Shown piece after piece: positions 44,623 through 51,912 of a stretch of 64,000 bases of DNA; position 1 is the stretch's first letter; the number at the start of each line of letters is the position of its first letter. A program made the position numbers and the translations under genes. Origin of the DNA: Nocardioides sp. W7. GTDB taxonomy: Bacteria > Actinomycetota > Actinomycetes > Propionibacteriales > Nocardioidaceae. Under the pieces are notes generated by a model that saw only the letters and a program-made list of their open reading frames with translations, did not search any database and was not told the DNA's origin. The DNA is taken from the NCBI RefSeq assembly GCF_022919075.1, contig NZ_CP095078.1, positions 4,092,001 to 4,156,000 of the forward strand, read 5' to 3'.

Positions 44623-45923
44623 GCCTCGCTCACGAGTACGACGGGCCGTGCGTGGCCGGACACCACCGGGACGTCGGCGTGGGCCGCCTGCACCGAGAGC
44701 GTCTCGCTGGTCTGACCCTCGCCGCCCACCGTGTCGGCGGAGCGGGTCAGCCAGCCCTGCTTGTTCATGGTGACGAACGCGTAGAGCTTGATCGGCAGCG
44801 CGACGAGGATCACCACCAGCGTGAAGAGCGGCAGCAGCAGGATCTCCTGCGGGTGCCGGCGCAGGTGCGAGAAGCCGCGCACGCCGCGGCCGACCAGCAG
44901 CCAGGCGCACGCCAGCAGCGCGCCGTTCTGGGTCAGCTCGAGCCGGCTGAAGAAGAAGTAGCCGAGCGTGATCCCCATGGTCACCGGGGTGAGCAGGATC
45001 TGCAGCACGGTGACCTTGGTGACGAACGGGGTGCGCCACAGCCAGCCCTTCCACAGGGCGGTCAGGTAGCAGCGGTAGGAGTTGCGGCTCCACCGCACGC
45101 GCTGCTTGACGAACGCCCGGAAGCCGGCCGGGAACATCGACAGTGCGCGCGCCGACGACTGGTGGACCGTCCGGTAGCCGGAGGCCAGGACCAGCCAGGT
45201 CAGCCGTCCGTCGTCGCCGGCGACGCACCGACGCCCCAGGAAGAACTCGTTCTCCAGGTTCTCCAGCACCGGCAGGACAACGCTGAGGCGGTACGCCGCC
45301 GTCCGGCCGGAGACGCACGCGACCGCGCCGGCCCGGCCCATCGCCGGGACGTAGTTGTAGTAGCGCAGGTTGACCATCCAGTCCGCGATCCGCCGCCAGA
45401 CGCTGCTGGTGCGCTCGTAGACGTTCTGCTGGGTGCTGACGGCACCGACCGCCGGGTCGAGGAAGGGCCGCTGGACGTTGACCAGGAGGCCCGGCTCCCA
45501 CTGGGTGTCGGAGTCGGTGAGCACCAGCAGCTCCGAGGTGGCCATCCGGATGCCGACGCCGAGGGCCGAGCGCTTGCCGGCGTGCTTGAAGAGCACCGGC
45601 GTGACGCTCGGGTCGTCGAGGGCCCGGATCCGGGCGAACGCCTCGCCGTCGTCGACGTCGAGGACCACGATGATCTCGGTGGGGTTCTGGGCCCGCCAGT
45701 TCGCCACACACATCATCAGGATGTCCGGGTCCTCGTGGTACGACGGCACCACGACCGACGTGGTGGTGGCGAAGTCGTTCTCGATCGGCCTGGCCCGGGC
45801 CGACAGGATGCAGCGGTACAGCCACAGCGACCAGACGATCAGGCCGGCGACCGCGACCGGCACGGCCGCGCGCCAGTCCGAGAGCAAGAACGACGAATCG
45901 AGTTCGTTGAAGGTGTCCAGCAT
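44619..45923 (-). CDS. Processive family 2 glycosyltransferase, hyaluronan-synthase-like
   Basis: 434 aa. One N-terminal TM (AAVPVAVAGLIVWSLWLY) and three or four C-terminal TM segments flank a cytosolic GT-A domain with the processive-synthase set: VLDVDDGEAF, TDSDTQWEPG (DxD), AGDDGRLTWLVLASGY (GDD) and KQRVRWSRNSYR (QxxRW-type). Spacing and the GDD-LT-L-GY block resemble HasA and Alg8. Such enzymes polymerise and export the chain themselves. UDP-glucuronate from ugd is a likely donor; the second sugar, if any, is unknown. Shine-Dalgarno AGGGGGAA. First gene of a six-gene operon. Confidence 0.85.
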   Translation of the reverse strand: MLDTFNELDSSFLLSDWRAAVPVAVAGLIVWSLWLYRCILSARARPIENDFATTTSVVVPSYHEDPDILMMCVANWRAQNPTEIIVVLDVDDGEAFARIRALDDPSVTPVLFKHAGKRSALGVGIRMATSELLVLTDSDTQWEPGLLVNVQRPFLDPAVGAVSTQQNVYERTSSVWRRIADWMVNLRYYNYVPAMGRAGAVACVSGRTAAYRLSVVLPVLENLENEFFLGRRCVAGDDGRLTWLVLASGYRTVHQSSARALSMFPAGFRAFVKQRVRWSRNSYRCYLTALWKGWLWRTPFVTKVTVLQILLTPVTMGITLGYFFFSRLELTQNGALLACAWLLVGRGVRGFSHLRRHPQEILLLPLFTLVVILVALPIKLYAFVTMNKQGWLTRSADTVGGEGQTSETLSVQAAHADVPVVSGHARPVVLVSEA

Positions 45924-46144
45924 GCGTAGTTCCCCCTGGAGAGGGGATGACCGCCCGAGCCGGTGATCCCACGTACGACGGCCGCGGGTCCCGCGGCGAG
46001 CGATTCGATAATGACCAATCGACGCGGCTCAAATTGCACAAGAATGAAAAAACTGCATAAACAGATTGAGTCGGGCTATACGGCCTTTCCCCAATATCGG
46101 GTATAACTCGAGATATTCCAACGGACCTTCGCTTCAATAGGTGA
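45924..46144. promoter_or_regulatory. AT-rich divergent control region of the EPS cluster
   Basis: A 221-bp space between the GT2 operon (minus) and the beta-helix gene (plus) is strikingly AT-rich compared with the window (46000-46140 includes AAATTGCACAAGAATGAAAA and AATATCGGGTATAAC). It has an inverted pair AATATC/GATATT at 46093-46098 and 46112-46117 and a candidate -10 TATAAC. No known operator is recognised. Low GC suggests a bent or silenced promoter, possibly bound by a Lsr2-type protein. Confidence 0.5.
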
Positions 46145-47185
46145 ATGGGAATTCCTCGAATGGTCACCGCGGGGCTCGTGGCCGGACTGGTCGCGACCGC
46201 CCTGGGCCCGATCGCCCCGTCGCCGGCCGCCGCAACGGCCGGCCGGGAGGTGCGGGTCGACACCGCCGCCGGGCTCACCCGGGCCCTGGGCCGGGCCCGT
46301 CCCGGCGACGTGATCACCGTGGCCGACGGCGTCTACACGACCCGCGGTGAGCAGGCCGACCTCGTCGTCGGCGAGAAGCGCTACTACGGCACCTTCGTCC
46401 TCGAGGCCTTGGGCACGACCGCGCGGCCCATCGTGCTGCGCGGAAGCCGTCGGGCGGTGATCGACGGCGACCCCGGCGGCGACGGCACCGGCACGCAGTA
46501 CGGGCTCTATCTCGCCGGCGCCGACCACGTCCGGGTCCTCGGGCTGACGGTGCGCAACGTCTCGAAGGGCATCGTGGCCGACCGGTCCGACGACGTGCGC
46601 CTGGACCGGGTGCGGGTGCACCACACCGGCCAGGAGGGGATCCACCTCCGGGCGTTCTCCCGCCGCGGCGTCGTACGACGCTCCGTGGTCCACCACACCG
46701 GCGTGGACAACCCGACGTACGGCGAGGGCATCTACGTCGGGAGCGCCCACTCGAACTGGGAGACCTACAGCGACGGGCGGCCCGACGCGTCCGACGGTGC
46801 GCGGATCCTGGGCAACCGCATCCGGGCCACCGGCGCGGAGAGCATCGACGTCAAGGAGGGCACCCGCGGCGGCCTGATCGAGGGCAACGCCTTCGACGGG
46901 CGCGGCATGACGGGGTCCTGGGCCGACTCGTGGATCGACGTCAAGGGCAACGGCTGGCGGGTGCTGCGCAATCGCGGCACCCACGCCCTCGAGGACGGCT
47001 TCCAGGTGCACGAGGCGCTGCCCGGCTGGGGCCGCCACAACCGCTTCCGGGGGAACGTCGCCGTGGTCCGTGGCCCGGGGTACGGGTTCTGGGTCCAGCA
47101 GGACCTGAGGGGCAACGTGGTCTCGTGCGACAACCGGGTGCGGGCCGCGCGCTCGGGCTTCGGCAACGTCCGGTGCCGCCGCTGA
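46145..47185 (+). CDS. Secreted parallel beta-helix protein (PL6/chondroitinase-B-like)
   Basis: 346 aa with a signal peptide (AGLVAGLVATALGPIAPSPA, cleavage near AAA). The beta-helix is almost the minimal form: ARPGDVITVADGVYTTRG, RPIVLRGSRRAVIDG, GQEGIHLRAFSRRG, GEGIYVGSAHSNWETY, SIDVKEGTRGGLIEGN, SWIDVKGNGWRVLRN, DGFQVHEALPGWG and YGFWVQQDLRGNVVSCDN. It is the freely secreted paralogue of the C-terminal domain at 37280-38992. Conserved Lys, Glu and Arg on these strands could form the calcium/Lys/Arg centre of a lyase, but the active site is not proven. It diverges from the GT2 operon. Confidence 0.8.
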   Translation: MGIPRMVTAGLVAGLVATALGPIAPSPAAATAGREVRVDTAAGLTRALGRARPGDVITVADGVYTTRGEQADLVVGEKRYYGTFVLEALGTTARPIVLRGSRRAVIDGDPGGDGTGTQYGLYLAGADHVRVLGLTVRNVSKGIVADRSDDVRLDRVRVHHTGQEGIHLRAFSRRGVVRRSVVHHTGVDNPTYGEGIYVGSAHSNWETYSDGRPDASDGARILGNRIRATGAESIDVKEGTRGGLIEGNAFDGRGMTGSWADSWIDVKGNGWRVLRNRGTHALEDGFQVHEALPGWGRHNRFRGNVAVVRGPGYGFWVQQDLRGNVVSCDNRVRAARSGFGNVRCRR

Positions 47186-47250
47186 CCGCTCGGCCTCCAC
47201 AAAAGTGGGGACAACGCGGCCGTCACCGGGACCCGGCCCGACCCCGGCCC

Positions 47251-47256
47251 TAGCGT
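47251..47256 (+). promoter_or_regulatory. -10 element TAGCGT before the lipoprotein gene
   Basis: TAGCGT ends 7 nt before the ATG at 47264; no Shine-Dalgarno is present. Probable leaderless promoter. Confidence 0.4.
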
Positions 47257-47263
47257 CCTCGCC

Positions 47264-47842
47264 ATGCCACGGACCCCTCCGAGGAGCCTTGCGGCGCTCC
47301 TGGCGATCGCCTCGATCGCGCTGACCACGGCCGGCTGCGCGGACGCGGATCCGGGGGCCACGGCACCCGGGCCGGGCATCGACGCCGCCACCGCCGGCCT
47401 GCCCGAGACCTCGACCGCGCCGACGCCGGCGACGACCACGGGTGCCACCGGCGACGCACCCGCGCCGGCCCCCCGGTTCGGCCGCACGTTCCGGTACGGC
47501 GGTGGGCTGGCCGTCACGGTCGCCGAGCCGGAGCCCTTCCGCCCGTCCGCGTGGGTGCAGCGCCAAGCGGGTACGCCGATGCGCTTCGAGATCACCGTCC
47601 GCAACCGCACCGGCGACACCTGGAACCCCAGCCAGCTGCACGTCCGGCTGCTGTCGGCCTTCACCCCCGCCACCCCGATCTTCGACCACGACAGCCAGGT
47701 GCTGGCCCGGCCCGAGGAGCGGCTCGCCGACCGCGGGACCGTCACCTTCTCGGTCGGGTTCTGGGTCGGCGACGCCGAGCAGCTCGCTCTCGAGCTCGCT
47801 CCGGGCTTCGGCTACCAGCCGATCACCGTCAGCCTGGCCTGA
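47264..47842 (+). CDS. Lipoprotein with DUF4352-like beta-sandwich
   Basis: 192 aa. Lipobox LTTAGCAD near residue 25, then an Ala/Thr/Pro linker to about residue 70 and a beta-sandwich domain (FGRTFRYGGGLAVTVAEPEP, PMRFEITVRNRTGDTWNPSQ, VTFSVGFWVGDAEQLALELA) resembling the DUF4352 / telomeric-repeat-factor-like group of extracellular immunity-type folds. No enzymatic residues are evident. Surface-exposed, attached to the membrane. Confidence 0.75.
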   Translation: MPRTPPRSLAALLAIASIALTTAGCADADPGATAPGPGIDAATAGLPETSTAPTPATTTGATGDAPAPAPRFGRTFRYGGGLAVTVAEPEPFRPSAWVQRQAGTPMRFEITVRNRTGDTWNPSQLHVRLLSAFTPATPIFDHDSQVLARPEERLADRGTVTFSVGFWVGDAEQLALELAPGFGYQPITVSLA

Positions 47843-47846
47843 GCGC

Positions 47847-47901
47847 GACCCGTCAATCATTCGGCGTTTCCGACGGCGTGTCGTAGCACGATTGACGGGT
47901 C
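47847..47901 (+). terminator. Inverted repeat downstream of the lipoprotein gene
   Basis: Perfect 12-bp arms GACCCGTCAATC and GATTGACGGGTC separated by 31 nt, 4 bp after the stop codon. Plausible terminator or processing site. Confidence 0.55.
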
Positions 47902-47980
47902 AGCCCGCGGGCCGGCAATAGTCCGTTCGGGCCTCTCCGTCCTGGGGAAGCGGCGTCAGCCTGGGACCAGGGACGAGGTG

Positions 47981-48187
47981 ATGGGCATGGTCAGGACCGA
48001 GGTCGATCGGCTGAACCGGATCGTCGACGTGGCGGCGGCACACGCGTGCCGGGCGATGCTGGAGCTGCAGGACCACCGCCGCTCGCCGGACCCGCAGATG
48101 CGAGCGGCCTACGAGGCGGTGCACGACCTGATCGGCGACCTCGGCGGCCTGCGGATGGCGATCACCGTGCTGGTCGAGCCTCACTGA
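47981..48187 (+). CDS. Small helical hypothetical protein, 68 aa
   Basis: The sequence MVRTEVDRLNRIVDVAAAHA is followed by amphipathic helices with periodic Leu/Ala and ends LRMAITVLVEPH. Starts at GTG 47978, ATG 47981 or ATG 47987 are all possible; GAGGTG best serves the last. No family recognised. Convergent with the ABC permease gene and 1 bp from it. Confidence 0.55.
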   Translation: MGMVRTEVDRLNRIVDVAAAHACRAMLELQDHRRSPDPQMRAAYEAVHDLIGDLGGLRMAITVLVEPH

Positions 48188-48188
48188 G

Positions 48189-48974
48189 CTACGTCAGGAG
48201 CAGGGTGTCCAGCCGCTTGCGGACCACGAGCATCCCGACCAGCCCCATCACCAGCAGGTAGCCGACCGAGACGGCCGAGTCCCAGGAGATCGCCCCGGTG
48301 GTGAGCTCGCGGCACAGCACCACCCCGCGGTAGAGCGGCGTGCACTCCACCACCCACCGCAGCCAGCCGTCGTACGCGGTGATCGGGAAGAACGTCGCGG
48401 AGAACAGGAACAGCGGCAGCTGGATCAGGGTGACCTTGTCGAAGTCCTGCCAGGAGGTCATGTACGTCGTGAGCGCCATGCACACGGAGCTGAACGCGAA
48501 GCCGATCAGCAGCGCGGCCGGGAACGCCAGCACCGCCCACCACGAGTCGATGAGCCCCATCCCCAGCATCACCAGCAGGAAGGCCAGGGAGTAGCTGCCG
48601 CCGCGCAGCTGGCCCCACAGGATCTCCGAGCGCGCGATGTCGCCGGTGGTCAGCGGGGTGGCCAGCAGCTGGTCGTAGAGCTTGATGAACTTCAGCTTGA
48701 AGAAGACGTTGAACGTGGAGTCGAGCAGCGCGCCGTTGAACGCCGACGCCGCGAGCATGGCGGGCGCGACGAACTCGGCGTACGGCACCGGCTGGCCGTT
48801 GAGCTCGAAGGACTCGACGAGCTGCCCGACCCCGATGCCGATGGAGAGCAGGTAGAGGACGGGCTCGAGGAAGCCGGTCAGGAACAGCTTCCAGGCGTCC
48901 TTGTAGACGACGTAGTTGCGCAGCGTCAGCAGGCGCATCGCCTGGACGCTCGACAGCGGCTGGACGGTGCTCAC
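48189..48974 (-). CDS. ABC-2 type exporter permease (second permease)
   Basis: 261 aa, six TM helices, with the NodJ/DrrB-type opening LLTLRNYVVYKDAWKLFLTG and the conserved FVAPAMLAASAFNGALLDST and YDQLLATPLTTGDIARSEI segments. The GTG start overlaps the stop of the upstream permease gene (GTGA). The two permeases are diverged paralogues that would form a heterodimer on the ATPase encoded first in the operon. Confidence 0.88.
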   Translation of the reverse strand: MSTVQPLSSVQAMRLLTLRNYVVYKDAWKLFLTGFLEPVLYLLSIGIGVGQLVESFELNGQPVPYAEFVAPAMLAASAFNGALLDSTFNVFFKLKFIKLYDQLLATPLTTGDIARSEILWGQLRGGSYSLAFLLVMLGMGLIDSWWAVLAFPAALLIGFAFSSVCMALTTYMTSWQDFDKVTLIQLPLFLFSATFFPITAYDGWLRWVVECTPLYRGVVLCRELTTGAISWDSAVSVGYLLVMGLVGMLVVRKRLDTLLLT

Positions 48975-49762
48975 GAGACCAGCCGCTTCCGCAGTCCGGC
49001 GAGCGCCCAGAACCAGCCGGTGACCAGCAGCACGACCAGCACCGTCACGTTGACCGCGGCGGTCGACCAGTCGATCTCGTCCAGGCAGAACATCCGCGAC
49101 AGGCTGACCCCGTGCCACAGTGGCGTCAGCCGCGCGAACCAGGCCCCGACGTCGCCGAGGTTGACGACCGGGAAGAACGCCCCGGAGAGCAGGAACATCG
49201 GGAAGACCCCGATCCGGAACAGCACCCCGAAGGCCTGCTCGTCCTCCAGCCGGGCGCTGAAGCCGTAGACCCACACCCCGAACGCCATCCCCACCAGCAC
49301 CTGTCCGGCGAACGCCACGAACGGGCCCCACCAGGACTCGAACACCCCGAACGGCGCCAGCACCAGCATGTAGACGCCGCACGTCGTCGCGACCCGGAAG
49401 AGGACGAACGACAGGGTCGCGCCGGCGAGGTGCTGGACCTGCAGCGGCGTCGCGAGCATCGAGTCGTAGACCCGCTGCCACTTGATCAGCCCCATCACCG
49501 GGTACGTCGTCTCCCCCACCGCGGTCTGCATCGCCTGGGCGGCGACCAGGCCCGGCACCACGAAGGCGAGGTACGACGTCGCGCCCTCGAGCTCGTCGGA
49601 ATCGGCCTCGATGAAGCCGCCGAGCAGCACCCCCATCGCGACGACGTAGAACAGTGGGGCGACGAAGGAGCTGATCGCCGAGGAGCGCCAGGTGCGCCTG
49701 TAGACGGTCAGCCAGTAGTCGGTCTGCCGGCGGACACCGTCGGCGAAGGCGAGATCGGGCAC
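48971..49762 (-). CDS. ABC-2 type exporter permease (first permease)
   Basis: 263 aa, six TM helices. SFVAPLFYVVAMGVLLGGFI and FVVPGLVAAQAMQTAVGETT are typical of ABC-2 transporters, as is YDSMLATPLQVQHLAGATLS, which corresponds to the coupling segment in the partner permease. It lies 9 bp after the ATPase gene. Cargo unknown; lipid, drug or polysaccharide export are all possible. Confidence 0.88.
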   Translation of the reverse strand: MPDLAFADGVRRQTDYWLTVYRRTWRSSAISSFVAPLFYVVAMGVLLGGFIEADSDELEGATSYLAFVVPGLVAAQAMQTAVGETTYPVMGLIKWQRVYDSMLATPLQVQHLAGATLSFVLFRVATTCGVYMLVLAPFGVFESWWGPFVAFAGQVLVGMAFGVWVYGFSARLEDEQAFGVLFRIGVFPMFLLSGAFFPVVNLGDVGAWFARLTPLWHGVSLSRMFCLDEIDWSTAAVNVTVLVVLLVTGWFWALAGLRKRLVS

Positions 49763-49771
49763 CGCTCCCCC

Positions 49772-50710
49772 TCAGTCGACCAGCGTGCGGCCGGTGAGGC
49801 GCAGGAAGACGTCCTCCAGGGAGGAGCGCCGGACCAGGGTCGCGACGGGGGTGAGCCCGCGCTCGTGGACCTTCGTCACGACCTCCTCACCGTCGTCGCT
49901 GTAGACGAGCAGCCGGTCGGGCAGCACCTCGACCCGGACCCCGAGGTCGGCGACCTTCTCGGCGAGCGTCTCGTGGGTCGCGCCCTCCTCGGCGACCCCG
50001 AACCGGAGCTCGGCGACCTCGCGGGTGGAGTGCTCGCGGATCAGCTGCAGCGGCGAGCCCTCGGCGACGATCAGGCCCTTGTCCATCACGACCAACCGGT
50101 CGCACAGCTGCTCCGCCTCGTCCATGTAGTGGGTCGTGATCACCAGCGTCACCCCGGCCTGCTTGAGCCGGAACAGCCGGTCCCACAGCACGTGCCGCGC
50201 CTGCGGGTCGAGGCCGGTGGTCGGCTCGTCGAGGAGCAGCAGGTCGGGTGAGTTGACCAGGCTGCGAGCGATCGTGAGGCGCCGCTTCATGCCGCCGGAG
50301 AGGTCCTCGACCTTGGCCTTGGCCTTCTCGGTCAGCTGCACGAACTCCAGCAGCTCGTCGACCCGGTCGTTGACCTCGCCCTTCGGGATCCCGAAGTAGC
50401 GGCCGTAGATGTAGAGGTTGTCGCGCACGTTCAGCTCGACGTCGAGGGTGTCCTCCTGGGGGCACACGCCGAGGCGTCCGCGGATCGTCGGACCGTCGGT
50501 CGCCGGGTCCATGCCGAGGATGCGCAGCTCGCCGCCACTGACCGGCGAGACCGCGGCGATCATCCGCATGGTCGAGGACTTGCCCGCCCCGTTGGGTCCG
50601 AGGAACCCGAACGCCTCCCCGCGTCTTACGTCGACGTCGATGCCCTTCACGGCCTCGAACTCCGCACCGGGCTTGCCGAAGGTCTTGCGCAGACCTCGCG
50701 CCAGGATCAT
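49772..50710 (-). CDS. ABC exporter ATPase (NodI/DrrA type)
   Basis: 312 aa. Walker A GFLGPNGAGKSSTMRMI, signature VEDLSGGMKRRLTIARSL, Walker B LLLLDEPTTGLDPQA and H-loop LVITTHYMDEAEQ are all intact. The C-terminal ~90 residues form a DrrA-like extension. ATG 50710 with GGAG is chosen. A GTG at 50740 placed 7 nt after TAGGGT would give a leaderless form with ten extra residues. It drives a three-gene exporter next to the EPS cluster; involvement in polymer export is possible but HAS-type synthases normally do not need one. Confidence 0.9.
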   Translation of the reverse strand: MILARGLRKTFGKPGAEFEAVKGIDVDVRRGEAFGFLGPNGAGKSSTMRMIAAVSPVSGGELRILGMDPATDGPTIRGRLGVCPQEDTLDVELNVRDNLYIYGRYFGIPKGEVNDRVDELLEFVQLTEKAKAKVEDLSGGMKRRLTIARSLVNSPDLLLLDEPTTGLDPQARHVLWDRLFRLKQAGVTLVITTHYMDEAEQLCDRLVVMDKGLIVAEGSPLQLIREHSTREVAELRFGVAEEGATHETLAEKVADLGVRVEVLPDRLLVYSDDGEEVVTKVHERGLTPVATLVRRSSLEDVFLRLTGRTLVD

Positions 50711-50793
50711 GGACTCCGGCTCCACCGAGAAATCGGGCACGGGGAGCACCCTAGTGCCGGGCGCCGACAGCCCGCCCGATCCGAGCTGCCCGC

Positions 50794-51786
50794 TCAGGCC
50801 ACCGATTCCCGCTCGAGGGCCTCGGCGGTCAGCTCGACCGATCGCAGCCGGCCCTCGGTGGTCGGCGCCTGGTGGGCGGTGATCAGCTCGTCGGCGGCGA
50901 CCAGGTCGCGGAAGCCGCGCAGGTAGTCGGCGACCTGGGGCGGCGTACCGACCGCGGCGTAGGTGAACATCTGGTCGACGTGCTGGCCGGCACCGCGGCG
51001 CAGCAGTACGTCGGCCTCGACGTCGGAGAGGTCCTGGCCGCCGGCGAACAGCCCGACCGCGAGCGCCCGTCGCATGGCCGCGTGCTGCTCCTGGGCCTGG
51101 CTCGTGGTGTCGGCGGCGATGACGTTGACGCCCGCGATGACGTACGGCGCGTCGAGCTGGGCGGAGGGCTGGAACTCGCGGCGGTAGGCGGCGACGGCGG
51201 CCTCGAGCGCCTGCGGCGCGAAGTGGCTGGCGAAGGCGTACGGCAGCCCCAGCCGCGCGGCCAGGTGGGCCCCGAACATCGAGGACCCGAGGACGTAGAG
51301 CGGGACGTGCGAGCCGCTGCCCGGGACCGCCTGGACACCCGGGACCCGGGACTCACCCGCGAGGAATCCCTGGAGCTCCAGGACGTCGTCGGGGAACCGG
51401 TCCGAGGAGGTCGGGTCGCGGCGCAGGGCGTACATGGTCGGCTGGTCCGAGCCGGGCGCGCGGCCCAGGCCGAGGTCGATCCGGCCCGGGTACATCGCCT
51501 CGAGCGTGCCGAACTGCTCGGCGATCGTGAGCGGGGCGTGGTTGGGCAGCATCACGCCGCCGGCACCGAGCCGGATCGAGGACGTGTGCGCGCCGACGTG
51601 CGCGATCAGCACGCTGGTCGCCGAGGAGGCGATCCGCGGCATGTTGTGGTGCTCGGCGTACCAGACCCGCTCGTAGCCGCACTGCTCCGCGCGCTGGGCG
51701 AGGGCGACGCTGGCGGCGATGCTGCTGCTGACGCTCTCTCCGCGCGCGATCGGGGCGAGGTCGAGCACGGACAGCGGGATCTGCAT
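50794..51786 (-). CDS. Luciferase-like (LLM class) flavin-dependent oxidoreductase, MsnO8-type
   Basis: 330 aa TIM barrel opening MQIPLSVLDLAPIARGESVS and continuing GYERVWYAEHHNMPRIASSA, RLGAGGVMLPNHAPLTIAEQ, YPGRIDLGLGRAPGSDQ and VYVLGSS-type strands. These are MsnO8/YvbT subgroup hallmarks. It binds FMNH2 or F420; substrate unknown. Much longer frames through this gene are shadows. It is divergent from lhr with a 126-bp spacer. Confidence 0.88.
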   Translation of the reverse strand: MQIPLSVLDLAPIARGESVSSSIAASVALAQRAEQCGYERVWYAEHHNMPRIASSATSVLIAHVGAHTSSIRLGAGGVMLPNHAPLTIAEQFGTLEAMYPGRIDLGLGRAPGSDQPTMYALRRDPTSSDRFPDDVLELQGFLAGESRVPGVQAVPGSGSHVPLYVLGSSMFGAHLAARLGLPYAFASHFAPQALEAAVAAYRREFQPSAQLDAPYVIAGVNVIAADTTSQAQEQHAAMRRALAVGLFAGGQDLSDVEADVLLRRGAGQHVDQMFTYAAVGTPPQVADYLRGFRDLVAADELITAHQAPTTEGRLRSVELTAEALERESVA

Positions 51787-51912
51787 GGAGGAGCCTTCCG
51801 GTCGGGTGTCTCGGGACAACGCTCGCGGAGCCCGGACCCTTCCCGGCTCCGTCCACCCGGTCGACACCGGCGGTCGGACCGGTTGTCGGTGGGGTGAGCA
51901 AGACTGGGCGAC

